Assembly (NCBI GenBank): GCA_001800515.1
Contig: MGVN01000027.1
Coordinates: 1-15,625 of the forward strand
Reading direction: 5' to 3'
Source of the DNA: Elusimicrobia bacterium RIFOXYB2_FULL_49_7
GTDB taxonomy: Bacteria > Fibrobacterota > OXYB2-FULL-49-7
Length of the DNA stretch: 15,625 bases
Position numbers and translations under genes: made by a program. The notes under the pieces are model-generated. The model worked only from the letters and a program-made list of their open reading frames with translations, made no database searches and was not told the origin of the DNA. How positions within the stretch are numbered: position 1 is the stretch's first letter; every line of letters starts with the position of its first letter. This document shows positions 7,133-14,172 of this stretch, piece by piece.

Positions 7133-8459
7133 ATTTTTTCATCTTATACCGAAGCGTACTGCGATCCATCTTTAATTCCTTGGCAGCCGCCACCTGACAG
7201 GTGTCATGCTTTTCCAAGGCCTGTTGTATGAGCCGTTTTTCATATCCTGCAGCTTGTTCGGAAAAGGTTCTTTCCTTGTCGGACAAACCACTCCCGATTC
7301 GGCTCTTGATTTCGTAGGGTAGAGAGGCTTCATTCAAGATCGCCTCGTTTGACAATACGACCATGCGCTCAATTAAGTTTTCCAGCTCCCGGATATTACC
7401 CGGCCAAGGGTAGGCGCAAAGCATGTCCAGCAATTTCTCATTGCATCCTGTCACCTCCACGGGATTAGCCTCCTTATTCCGGGCAATGAAATGGTCCACC
7501 AGGGCCGGAATATCCTCAGGCCTCTCCCGAAGCGGAGTCACTAAAATGGGAATGACATTGAGCCGATAGTATAAATCCTCTCGAAATTGACTTTGGGTGA
7601 TCATCTCTTCCAGATTCCGGTTGGTAGCGGAAATAATCCGCACATCCACCCGCACCGTCTCATTGCCGCCCACCCGCTCAAACTCCTTTTCCTGAAGTAC
7701 ACGGAGAAGTTTGACCTGCGTGGACAAGGGGACATCTCCGATTTCATCCAGAAAAAGGGTGCCGTTGTCTGCAATCTCGAACTTGCCCTTGCGCTGATTC
7801 ATGGCTCCGGTAAAGGATCCCTTTTCATGACCGAAGAGTTCACTTTCAAGCACACCCGGCGCCAAAGCAGCGCAATTAATCTTGACAAAGGGACGTTTGT
7901 CCGCATCCGGACCGTTGAAATGGATGGCACGGGCAATAAGTTCCTTGCCTGTACCGGAATCACCGCGAATCAGTACATTGCTTCGGTTTCGGGAAGCTTT
8001 GGCCGCCACCTCGTAGGCCAGCACCATATCCCGATTTCGGCTGATGAAACCATCATACACGGAAAGAGGACAGCCGGCAGCTGCAGGTGCAGGAGGGAAA
8101 ACCGGTTGAAAAAGCCGGTTCACCTTGGCCTCAATCTCCACCAAATCAAATGGTTTTGTAATATAATCAAGTGCACCCAGCTTCATGGCCTCAACCGCCG
8201 CATCAATGGAACCATAGGCGGTCATCACAATGAATCGGACACCGGGATCGATGTTTTTAATGGCCGTCAGCAGGGAAAAACCGTCCATGCCCGGCATGCG
8301 GACATCGCTGATAATCAGATCCGCAGGCTTGGCCTGAAAAGTGGAGAGCGCCTCTGCCCCTCCACCGAAAACAGACACCTGATGGCCCAAATCCGAAAAA
8401 GCGCTACGAAGCGTTTCCCGAATACTCTGCTCATCATCTACAATATAAATGGTCGCCAT
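7119..8459 (-). CDS. Sigma-54-dependent response regulator, NtrC family
   Basis: This 446-residue protein has the classic three-domain layout. The receiver domain (about 1-120) has acidic residues in VDDE (8-10), the phospho-acceptor Asp52 in SDVRMPGMDG, Thr80 and Lys102. The AAA+ sigma-54 interaction domain (about 136-370) has Walker A GDSGTGKE (166-173), the sigma-54 contact loop GSFTGA (214-219, Ser in place of the usual Ala), Walker B TLFLDEI with Asp238-Glu239, and arginine-finger region FREDLYYRLN. The Fis-type helix-turn-helix (about 405-446) includes CQVAAAKELKMDRSTLRYKM. The start at 8459 has an AGGAGGAG ribosome site. It overlaps the kinase gene by 26 bases and the next gene by 14 bases. 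It is the obvious activator for the sigma-54-type promoters at 5432-5449 and 4597-4614. It belongs to the AtoC/ZraR/HydG group, but no specific orthologue can be named. Confidence 0.97.
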   Translation of the reverse strand: MATIYIVDDEQSIRETLRSAFSDLGHQVSVFGGGAEALSTFQAKPADLIISDVRMPGMDGFSLLTAIKNIDPGVRFIVMTAYGSIDAAVEAMKLGALDYITKPFDLVEIEAKVNRLFQPVFPPAPAAAGCPLSVYDGFISRNRDMVLAYEVAAKASRNRSNVLIRGDSGTGKELIARAIHFNGPDADKRPFVKINCAALAPGVLESELFGHEKGSFTGAMNQRKGKFEIADNGTLFLDEIGDVPLSTQVKLLRVLQEKEFERVGGNETVRVDVRIISATNRNLEEMITQSQFREDLYYRLNVIPILVTPLRERPEDIPALVDHFIARNKEANPVEVTGCNEKLLDMLCAYPWPGNIRELENLIERMVVLSNEAILNEASLPYEIKSRIGSGLSDKERTFSEQAAGYEKRLIQQALEKHDTCQVAAAKELKMDRSTLRYKMKKYGLL

Positions 8460-9879
8460 GAATTTCTCCTCCTTTCAAAGTCACTATCGATGCAGTAGCA
8501 AAACCGGGCAGAGCCGAATTCAATAGTTCAATGTGGCCCCCGTGCGACGAAACAATCTTTCTGCATAGCGCCAGGCCCAAGCCGGTGCCTTTCGGTTTGG
8601 TGGTAAAGAAGGGGGTAAATAGCTTACCCCGCTCCTCTGCCGGAACAGGCTTCCCCGTATTATGCACTTCAATGACCAGCCTGTCGTCCATTTCCAGATG
8701 GGCAATGAGGCTCAACCGTCCCTTTTCTCCGGCCGCCTCTGCCCCGTTCTGCAGAAGATTGATCAGCACTTGCCGCATTTTGACTTCATCTGCAAAGACA
8801 AGACAATCCGCCACATCGAGTTCAACGGGAATAGCCAGACTCGGTAACCCCTCTAATGCAGCCTGCACCAGCCCCTGGAGCCGGATCGATCCCAGATTCA
8901 TTTTCTCGGGTTTGGTATAATCCAGCAACCGGACCACGATTTCGTTGATACGCTTGATCTCGGTCTTGATGTTGTCCAGCATGCCCGCTTCCTGTTGCGA
9001 AATCAACTTTCGTTTCAGCAAATCGGCATAGAGATTGATGCCGTTCAACGGATTTCGTATCTCATGGGCAATGCCGCCCGACAGAACCATGAGAGAATTG
9101 ATCTTTTCGTCCAATTGAAGCCTATCCTCCTTGAGCTGGTGGCTCATACTGTTCAGCGAAACCGCAAGACGACCTATCTCGTCTCGGGTTGCCACCGCAC
9201 TTTGAGCCCCCAATTCACCACGCCTAATTCGCTCGGAAAAGGCGGCCAATTGCCGAATAGGGCGGGCAATATAATGCGACACAATGAGCGAAAAAAGCAG
9301 TACCAGCACCAAGAGAATGGCTCCGGAATAAAGCAACATACGCTGAATACGCCGAATAATGCGGAAATAATCGGCACTGGCATCCACGGCCAGGATGGCG
9401 CCTCTATTGCCGTCACTGCGCGTCAAGGAGACATACACGGTCATGGAGGGTGACCCGTGATGGTCATAGACAGGCGAGGCAAAGACCGTGTCGTCCGCCA
9501 GCTTCCGGACCGGCTCATTGGTTGAGATGGGCCTGGGTTGGCGGGTCTTAAACCCTTCGGCCCGGTCCGTTGAAACCAAAACCTGTCCCGCCGTATCCAG
9601 GATGGCCACATTCACCAGGTTGAATGCACCCCGTTTTTCCTGAAGCCGCTGCCGAATGCTTTGGATGAGGGGGCTTTCCGCTTCCGCATCCAACAGATAA
9701 TCGGTAAAGGCACCCCGATATTCGCTGGCAATGGACTGAGAGAGGCCTATCATCTGGCGCCGGAGCAATTGGGTTGCCTCATTCTGCAGGTGAAAACGGA
9801 TGAACAGGCCGCTCAAAACGAAAAGAAGGCCGAATAATAGAAAACAGAGAAGGGTGAGTTTAAAACTAAGCGATTTCAT
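8434..9879 (-). CDS. Membrane-bound sensor histidine kinase (NtrB/AtoS/ZraS type)
   Basis: This 481-residue protein has transmembrane segments at about 7-27 and 181-201. Between them is an extracytoplasmic sensor of about 150 residues, with a PAS/Cache-like stretch (VAILDTAGQVLVSTD). A HAMP domain follows (about 202-255). The HisKA box has His272 in GGIAHEIRNPLNG. The ATPase domain shows the N box (NLLQNGAEAA, Asn378), the G1 box (VHNTGKP), the F box (PFFTTKPKG) and the G2 box (GTGLGLALCRKI). It is expected to phosphorylate Asp52 of the regulator encoded immediately downstream with a 26-base overlap. The ATG at 9879 has no recognisable Shine-Dalgarno sequence, but the next Met (43) would remove the first membrane segment, so 9879 is kept. 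The ligand cannot be read from the sequence. Confidence 0.95.
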   Translation of the reverse strand: MKSLSFKLTLLCFLLFGLLFVLSGLFIRFHLQNEATQLLRRQMIGLSQSIASEYRGAFTDYLLDAEAESPLIQSIRQRLQEKRGAFNLVNVAILDTAGQVLVSTDRAEGFKTRQPRPISTNEPVRKLADDTVFASPVYDHHGSPSMTVYVSLTRSDGNRGAILAVDASADYFRIIRRIQRMLLYSGAILLVLVLLFSLIVSHYIARPIRQLAAFSERIRRGELGAQSAVATRDEIGRLAVSLNSMSHQLKEDRLQLDEKINSLMVLSGGIAHEIRNPLNGINLYADLLKRKLISQQEAGMLDNIKTEIKRINEIVVRLLDYTKPEKMNLGSIRLQGLVQAALEGLPSLAIPVELDVADCLVFADEVKMRQVLINLLQNGAEAAGEKGRLSLIAHLEMDDRLVIEVHNTGKPVPAEERGKLFTPFFTTKPKGTGLGLALCRKIVSSHGGHIELLNSALPGFATASIVTLKGGEIHGDHLYCR

Positions 9880-9986
9880 CTATAAAGAAAACATGCAATA
9901 TCAAGACCGGAATAGCCCGGATGGAGTTAAGTCTTTGAAAACACGCATAGAGAATAAAGTACATTATGAAAAGGGGTCAGAGAAAA

Positions 9987-10000
9987 GATTAATTTTAATC
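9987..10000. repeat. A+T-rich palindrome GATTAA-TT-TTAATC after the transporter gene
   Basis: This is a perfect six-base inverted repeat with a two-base spacer, lying 9 bases past the stop codon of the transporter gene and about 110 bases upstream of the kinase start. On the minus strand it is followed by TTTTCTC, so it may act as a weak terminator for the transporter transcript. It could instead be an operator for the kinase operon. The function is unproven. Confidence 0.35.
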
Positions 10001-10009
10001 AGATCGGAA

Positions 10010-11377
10010 TTACTGCACCGGCTTGAAATATTGAAGCAGGCGCCAGGGCGCAAGTCTTTTCAGATGTTCCTGCGCCTCACGGAAACCAAAGACCTGAATG
10101 GTTCGCACTTCCTTGACATTAACATGAAATGTCGCTGCGGCCGCCATGCGCGTTACGCCGGATACCAGAAAAACAAAGAGCAATGGCGAAAGACCAAAGA
10201 AATGAAAAGCATGTGATGCCAGAGCGCCGCCCAAAAGCGCGCCGAGCAGAATTCCCGTGGCATTCAGGATGGTGAAATAACTGTTGCAGATGGCAAGTCG
10301 TTGGCGCGTCACCGCATCAAAGATGAAATTGGCCACCCCGAGTTCATAACCGCCCCAAAGCGCACCAGCCAGAAGCTGCGCACCGACAAGATAAAAAAAC
10401 AGGAATGTGGGACCCCGATCCGCGAACTGCGCGGACGCAAGCCAGACAAGGGGCGTCAGTGCTGTCACAAAAGTGCTGATCTTGATAGCCTTGAGATTTC
10501 CATATTTATCAATGAATTTACCCCACCACGGCATGGTCAGCATCATGGAAAACGAGGCAGACAGGACAATGACCGTATATTGTATATAACCGAAGTGCAA
10601 ATCTTTCAGCATATATACCGTAAAAAAGGGTAACGAAATCTGGACCGCCATCATGAAAAAGGCGGCACGAAGGGTGAAGCGGCCGAAATTATTGTGCCGC
10701 ATCTTTTGCAGAAACTGAATAAGGGTGAAATAAGCTGATTCCTCATGCTGGAAATGGGGCTCATATTGCTTCCGAAGGGCCCAAAGCGAAACCATGCGAG
10801 CCGTGAAGGCGCAAAAAAAGAGGAGGGCGAATCCGATATAAAGATGGGTCCCCTTTACCGCATCCAGAAAAAAACTGGACAAAAGCATGCTGGTAAGCGC
10901 AATGAGACCCACAATGCGGCTGCGACGGCCGAAAAAGGCGGCACAATCGTTTGGCACCAAATCCTTTATCCAGGAGTTCCAAACCGGCCCGGCAAAACTT
11001 CCGGCAATGATGAGCAGGGTATAAATGAGAAGCAGTCCATACGAGGGCGCCTGCGTTCTTAAACCGAGTTTAAAATAGAGCAAGCCCGTTAGAATCACAC
11101 CCAGCCACAAGATGGCTTGAGCCATCACACCGGCAAGAACTATTTGCTTGCGGGTCCAATGTCGCATGACACGCAAGGTACCGAGTGTGGCAAAGGCGCC
11201 GAAAAGGCTGGGAAAGGCGGTTAAAAAGCCGATGACATGATTGCTGGCGCCCATGGCCACGGCAAAAGGCTGAACAAAACGCAAGCCCAGACCGTCCATG
11301 ACCCCGGCTGCACCACCGTCAACCATGCTATATTGGCGGGATTTTCCCTTGAGTTGTTCGACGGTTTTAGCATCCAT
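10010..11377 (-). CDS. Major facilitator superfamily transporter
   Basis: The chosen start (ATG 11377, MDAKTVEQLKG) gives 455 residues and about 12 hydrophobic segments, the size expected for a 12-helix MFS permease. The N-terminal pattern, a polar lead then SRQYSMVDGGAAGVMDG and MGASNHVIGFLTAFPSL, matches MFS members in which an RYSIxDG-like motif precedes helix 1. A short basic loop, RVMRHWTRKQIV, lies after helix 2, as in the MFS motif A region, though degenerate. A longer reading to 11533 exists, but its 52 extra residues are hydrophilic and out-of-frame with the toxin gene they would overlap. The start overlaps the toxin stop (TAATG), so it is translationally coupled to the toxin-antitoxin pair. 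The substrate is unknown. Confidence 0.88.
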   Translation of the reverse strand: MDAKTVEQLKGKSRQYSMVDGGAAGVMDGLGLRFVQPFAVAMGASNHVIGFLTAFPSLFGAFATLGTLRVMRHWTRKQIVLAGVMAQAILWLGVILTGLLYFKLGLRTQAPSYGLLLIYTLLIIAGSFAGPVWNSWIKDLVPNDCAAFFGRRSRIVGLIALTSMLLSSFFLDAVKGTHLYIGFALLFFCAFTARMVSLWALRKQYEPHFQHEESAYFTLIQFLQKMRHNNFGRFTLRAAFFMMAVQISLPFFTVYMLKDLHFGYIQYTVIVLSASFSMMLTMPWWGKFIDKYGNLKAIKISTFVTALTPLVWLASAQFADRGPTFLFFYLVGAQLLAGALWGGYELGVANFIFDAVTRQRLAICNSYFTILNATGILLGALLGGALASHAFHFFGLSPLLFVFLVSGVTRMAAAATFHVNVKEVRTIQVFGFREAQEHLKRLAPWRLLQYFKPVQ

Positions 11378-11679
11378 TATCGATTTCTTGCCCGTGCGAT
11401 CCAATAACCCGGCTTGCGTTTCAGATGCATTATCGCAGCAATATAAACCGTATTCTTTTCGACGGCATATATTATGCCGTAAGGAAATCCTAAAATAAGA
11501 TACCGACGAAACTTTCCTTTGATTTGACGCCAAAACAAAGGATGCTGAGAGATTTCCAAAGAGGCCTTTTCAATGACAGTCAAAAAGGATTTTCCAAGAC
11601 CCGGTTTGCTTTGTTCATAGAATGCGACAGCTTCGCGGATTTCTAATAAAGCCTCAGGATCAAATATTAACTGGACCAT
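11377..11679 (-). CDS. ParE/RelE-superfamily toxin
   Basis: This 100-residue protein has the compact alpha/beta layout of the family: an N-terminal strand (VQLIFDPEA), a helix beginning LLEIREAVAFYEQ, a second helix (LGKSFLTVIEKASLEI), then QHPLFWRQIKGKFRRYLI, the strand PYGIIYAVEKNTVYIAAI, and a basic C-terminus (HLKRKPGYWIAR). The terminal HxxRxPxYW-like motif is characteristic of ParE-type toxins. It overlaps the antitoxin gene by 13 bases, the usual antitoxin-first order. Whether it acts on gyrase or on ribosome-bound mRNA cannot be told. All visible family elements are present, so it looks intact. Confidence 0.92.
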   Translation of the reverse strand: MVQLIFDPEALLEIREAVAFYEQSKPGLGKSFLTVIEKASLEISQHPLFWRQIKGKFRRYLILGFPYGIIYAVEKNTVYIAAIMHLKRKPGYWIARARNR

Positions 11680-11906
11680 CCAAGATCCTGGCGGATTAAC
11701 CGAAATGCACGCGAGGCCGGAATGCCTTGCCGAATACCGCGCTTATATTCATTAAAACGCTTCTCAGCTTCCCGTACCCATGCCTCTTCTGTCTTCGAAA
11801 AAGGCATGTCATCCAGGCTTTGAATAAGATGCTCAGCCAATATTTCACGCTCTTTACCAGGCAGTTTAAAAGCTTTGCGTTCTATTTCCAATAATCGTGT
11901 GCTCAT
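11667..11906 (-). CDS. Antitoxin of the addiction-module component family (PF09720-like)
   Basis: This protein has 79 residues. The pattern LLEIERKAFKLPGKEREILA, then EHLIQSLDD, an EEAWVREAEKRFNEYKRG block and a final IRQDLG is the signature of the small 'putative addiction module component' antitoxins that pair with ParE/RelE toxins. The start is ATG 11906: the ribosome site GGAGG (11915-11911) lies four bases before it. The TTG one codon upstream would leave only one base of spacing. Such antitoxins neutralise the toxin and often repress the operon. The operon continues through the toxin into an MFS transporter gene. Confidence 0.9.
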   Translation of the reverse strand: MSTRLLEIERKAFKLPGKEREILAEHLIQSLDDMPFSKTEEAWVREAEKRFNEYKRGIRQGIPASRAFRLIRQDLGWSS

Positions 11907-11910
11907 CAAT

Positions 11911-11915
11911 CCTCC
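11911..11915 (-). promoter_or_regulatory. Ribosome binding site deciding the antitoxin start
   Basis: GGAGG on the minus strand is followed by ATTG and then ATG. The four-base gap favours the ATG at 11906 over the TTG at 11909. Confidence 0.75.
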
Positions 11916-11972
11916 CTATGGGCATCCATTCATTTGAAAAGAGAATATACTTTTTGCACCCGCATTCATACT

Positions 11973-12049
11973 ATATCAGCTCAGAAAAATATCTCTCCCG
12001 CCTGCTTTGTCACCGATTCGGCAATACCGAAATGGCGATATAACACTTC
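11973..12049. repeat. Left copy of a 77-base direct repeat
   Basis: This segment matches 14096-14172 in the same orientation at 70 of 77 positions with no gaps. The two copies flank the plus-strand lipoprotein gene and are 2123 bases apart. The match continues eight bases past the shared stop codon, so it is a DNA duplication and not only protein similarity. It contains the short hairpin TTCGG-CAATA-CCGAA. Confidence 0.9.
11981..12049 (-). pseudogene. 3' remnant of an arylamine N-acetyltransferase-like gene
   Basis: On the minus strand the left repeat reads in frame as EVLYRHFGIAESVTKQAGEI followed by FF and a TGA stop (11983-11981). The intact acetyltransferase gene ends EVLYRHFGIAEEVTKQAREI, FF, stop. 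Of five codon differences three are synonymous, and the frame is uninterrupted, which suggests the stump descends from a once-functional paralogue. A few further codons upstream (EK-Q against EKLS) may be homologous, after which similarity is lost. The rest of the gene is absent, and the promoter and start of the lipoprotein gene lie in its place. Confidence 0.75.
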
Positions 12050-12078
12050 TTGCTTTTCAGAATGACGACTAGTATATT
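12050..12078 (+). promoter_or_regulatory. Possible sigma-70 promoter of the lipoprotein gene
   Basis: TTGCTT (12050-12055) and TATATT (12073-12078) are separated by 17 bases. The -10 element matches the consensus at five of six positions, the -35 at three of six. The -35 begins exactly at the end of the left repeat. Transcription would start near 12085, about 30 bases before the ATG. The leader is A+T-rich with no clear Shine-Dalgarno sequence. Confidence 0.4.
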
Positions 12079-12116
12079 TTATTAAAATCCTTCATATTTA
12101 CTTTGAAATCTAACTC

Positions 12117-14093
12117 ATGCCCAATATAAACACAAAAATCTACCTTTTAACATTTCTGCTCCTTTTGCTGCTCTTCGCTTGTCAGAACACACCAACGAGC
12201 AGTGATTCCCCGGACACAACAGTAGATTCAACACAAAAACTCATTCTCGTAGATGTGCCTGCAGAAAACGCAATTCTTGATTTCGACAGTTCAATCATCA
12301 TTCACTGGACAATGAATGGTCACAGCGGAAATAAATTTAACATCCATCTTTTTAACGAATCAACCAACATATACACCATTACCACAGATTTCCAAAGAAG
12401 TACCAGCACGAACGCTCGCTATAACTGGACATCCATCTATTCGCCTCTCGGAACGGGATCTCAATATCGAATTAGAGTGCAAGTAGATGAAGACTCCTCC
12501 ATTTACGGTTACAGCAAATTATTCACTATTCGAAATCCCTACTTCGGAGGATTTCGAATCAACATTCCCGATACTAGTACCATCTGGGCTTTTGGCAATA
12601 CCTACACAATTCTTTGGGATACACTGGGCTATCCCGGCAATACGGTTTCGTTTGCGCTGTACCAAGACGATAAATCCATTCTATCAATCGGCAAGGGTCT
12701 CACCAATCGCGGAACCTATTCCTGGACATTGCCAACCTCAATAGGTGATGGTAAGTATTATATTAAAATCTCCAGCGATGACTATCCCCCTCTATCGGCT
12801 TATGGCGACACCTTCCGCATCCTGGGAATTCAATCAGACAGTTTCGAAACCGACAATAATCCACAACATGCTTCATTGCTTATTCTCAATAGTCCACCTC
12901 AGAGACATACCCTATCCCATGGCGATACGGATGTTGTAAGTTTTTTCGCGCAGAAAGACACTCAATATGTCTTTTTCGCTTCGATAGAAAACTGCATGTC
13001 TATTCTTAAACTATACGATGAAGCGGGCACTGTTCTGTTCTCTTCAAATAACAGGCATCCACCTATCGTTTGGAATTGTCTTAAAGACGGAATATACTAT
13101 ATCAGTATGGTTCCTTATGAAATTGAGTATCCGGGTATTTATTCATTTTCAATCAAGACCCATTCACATAACAACTCGGACATATTTTTATCTCCCACTG
13201 AAGAAACAACATGGATCGCAGGGACCAGCATTTCCATTCAATGGGCTGACTCTGCCGCATTTTATGGCGTTAATAAAAGACTTTATTGTTACTCCGGTCA
13301 AAACCGCATTCTTACAATAACAGGCCAAACCAGCAATAACAACAGCTATTCATGGACCCCTCCGGTTGGCCTACCTACTGATAGCAATTATCGAATCATC
13401 ATTGAAAACTATGACTATCCAATTATGACGGATTCCAGCGATTTCTTTACAATCAAAGGTGTTGATCGAGATGTGTACGAACCCGATGATGACGTCACAA
13501 CAACCAATACCGTCATTTCTGGTGACAACCCTCAAAGCCACACGCTAACCCTCAACGATAGTGATTACTGCCGTTTTACCGGCATATCCAACAATGTTTA
13601 TCAAATCAGTATCATAGGCGATCCACATCCCACACTCCACCTGTTCAATGAAAATTCGTCCTTAATAAGTTCTAAAAATACAATCGTGACAAGTCAAGGG
13701 ATAACAGTCAACTGGTACTGTCCGACAAATGGCAATTATTTCCTCTTAGCCTATGGCAGCCCGAACTCCTATCAGATTTCCTTACAAGAATATGATTCAT
13801 CAGCCTTTCGATTTATCATAAATTCGCCTAAAGAAGAAGACTCTTATACTGACGGCGATCTTTGCCAAATCATCTGGAAAGACAGTATAGGCTTCGGTGG
13901 AAAAGTAGATATTTTTCTTATCAACGGGGAAGGTTCGATTTTTCCAATTTCTCAAAGCAATACACTCAATACGGGACTCTATGATTGGACCATTCCGGCA
14001 ACCATTGCGATTCGGGACGATTATTCCATCAAAATCATCAGCCAAACCAATTCCAACGTATTTGGTGTCAGCCCCACCTTTTCAATATATTAG
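12117..14093 (+). CDS. Multidomain surface lipoprotein: Kre9/KNH-like Ig domains alternating with PPC-like domains
   Basis: This 658-residue protein has a long hydrophobic signal sequence ending in the lipobox LFAC, with Cys22 the predicted lipidated residue, followed by a Ser/Thr/Asp-rich linker. Four Ig-like units resemble the Ser-Thr-rich GPI-anchored (Kre9/KNH) domain: about 42-137 (divergent), 146-236, 356-446 and 565-658. They share 'G..Y.I.W', 'G.YSWT.P' and 'Y.IKI.S' patterns. Two units, about 241-347 and 450-560, resemble bacterial pre-peptidase C-terminal (PPC) domains; the second begins DVYEPDDD and both have 'HTL..D..D...F'. No enzyme domain is visible, so an envelope-anchored binding or adhesion role is likely. 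It is the only gene on the plus strand, looks A+T-richer than its neighbours, lacks a clear ribosome site, and is flanked by a 77-base direct repeat. The downstream convergent gene ends 10 bases away. Confidence 0.87.
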   Translation: MPNINTKIYLLTFLLLLLLFACQNTPTSSDSPDTTVDSTQKLILVDVPAENAILDFDSSIIIHWTMNGHSGNKFNIHLFNESTNIYTITTDFQRSTSTNARYNWTSIYSPLGTGSQYRIRVQVDEDSSIYGYSKLFTIRNPYFGGFRINIPDTSTIWAFGNTYTILWDTLGYPGNTVSFALYQDDKSILSIGKGLTNRGTYSWTLPTSIGDGKYYIKISSDDYPPLSAYGDTFRILGIQSDSFETDNNPQHASLLILNSPPQRHTLSHGDTDVVSFFAQKDTQYVFFASIENCMSILKLYDEAGTVLFSSNNRHPPIVWNCLKDGIYYISMVPYEIEYPGIYSFSIKTHSHNNSDIFLSPTEETTWIAGTSISIQWADSAAFYGVNKRLYCYSGQNRILTITGQTSNNNSYSWTPPVGLPTDSNYRIIIENYDYPIMTDSSDFFTIKGVDRDVYEPDDDVTTTNTVISGDNPQSHTLTLNDSDYCRFTGISNNVYQISIIGDPHPTLHLFNENSSLISSKNTIVTSQGITVNWYCPTNGNYFLLAYGSPNSYQISLQEYDSSAFRFIINSPKEEDSYTDGDLCQIIWKDSIGFGGKVDIFLINGEGSIFPISQSNTLNTGLYDWTIPATIAIRDDYSIKIISQTNSNVFGVSPTFSIY

Positions 14094-14095
14094 AA

Positions 14096-14172
14096 ATACC
14101 AGCTCAGAAAAATATCTCTCGCGCCTGCTTGGTCACCTCTTCGGCAATACCGAAGTGGCGATACAACACTTC
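14096..14172. repeat. Right copy of the 77-base direct repeat
   Basis: It is 70/77 identical to 11973-12049. It starts two bases after the lipoprotein stop codon and covers the last 23 codons, stop and 3' flank of the acetyltransferase-like gene, which reads in from the right on the minus strand. Confidence 0.9.

Noticed and set aside
7587..8498. 303-codon plus-strand ORF opposite the response regulator
   Set aside because: It is the antisense shadow of a strongly conserved NtrC-family gene and has no recognisable domain or ribosome site.
9895..9908. A third GG-N10-GC arrangement before the kinase gene (minus strand CGGTCT...TTGCA)
   Set aside because: The -12 half fits, but the -24 half matches poorly, and the start would fall about four bases before the ATG. 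This spacing is expected by chance fairly often. Autoregulation of the kinase operon is not supported on this evidence.
11378..11533. N-terminal extension of the transporter
   Set aside because: The 52 added residues lie wholly inside the toxin gene in another frame and are hydrophilic. The family-like N-terminus begins at the ATG at 11377.
11973..14172. Integron gene cassette bounded by attC sites
   Set aside because: The repeats have a suitable size and sit right after a gene, and a toxin-antitoxin pair is nearby. However, there is no RYYYAAC/GTTRRRY pair at the ends, the only hairpin is off-centre, and both copies read as the C-terminus of an acetyltransferase, which explains their conservation better.
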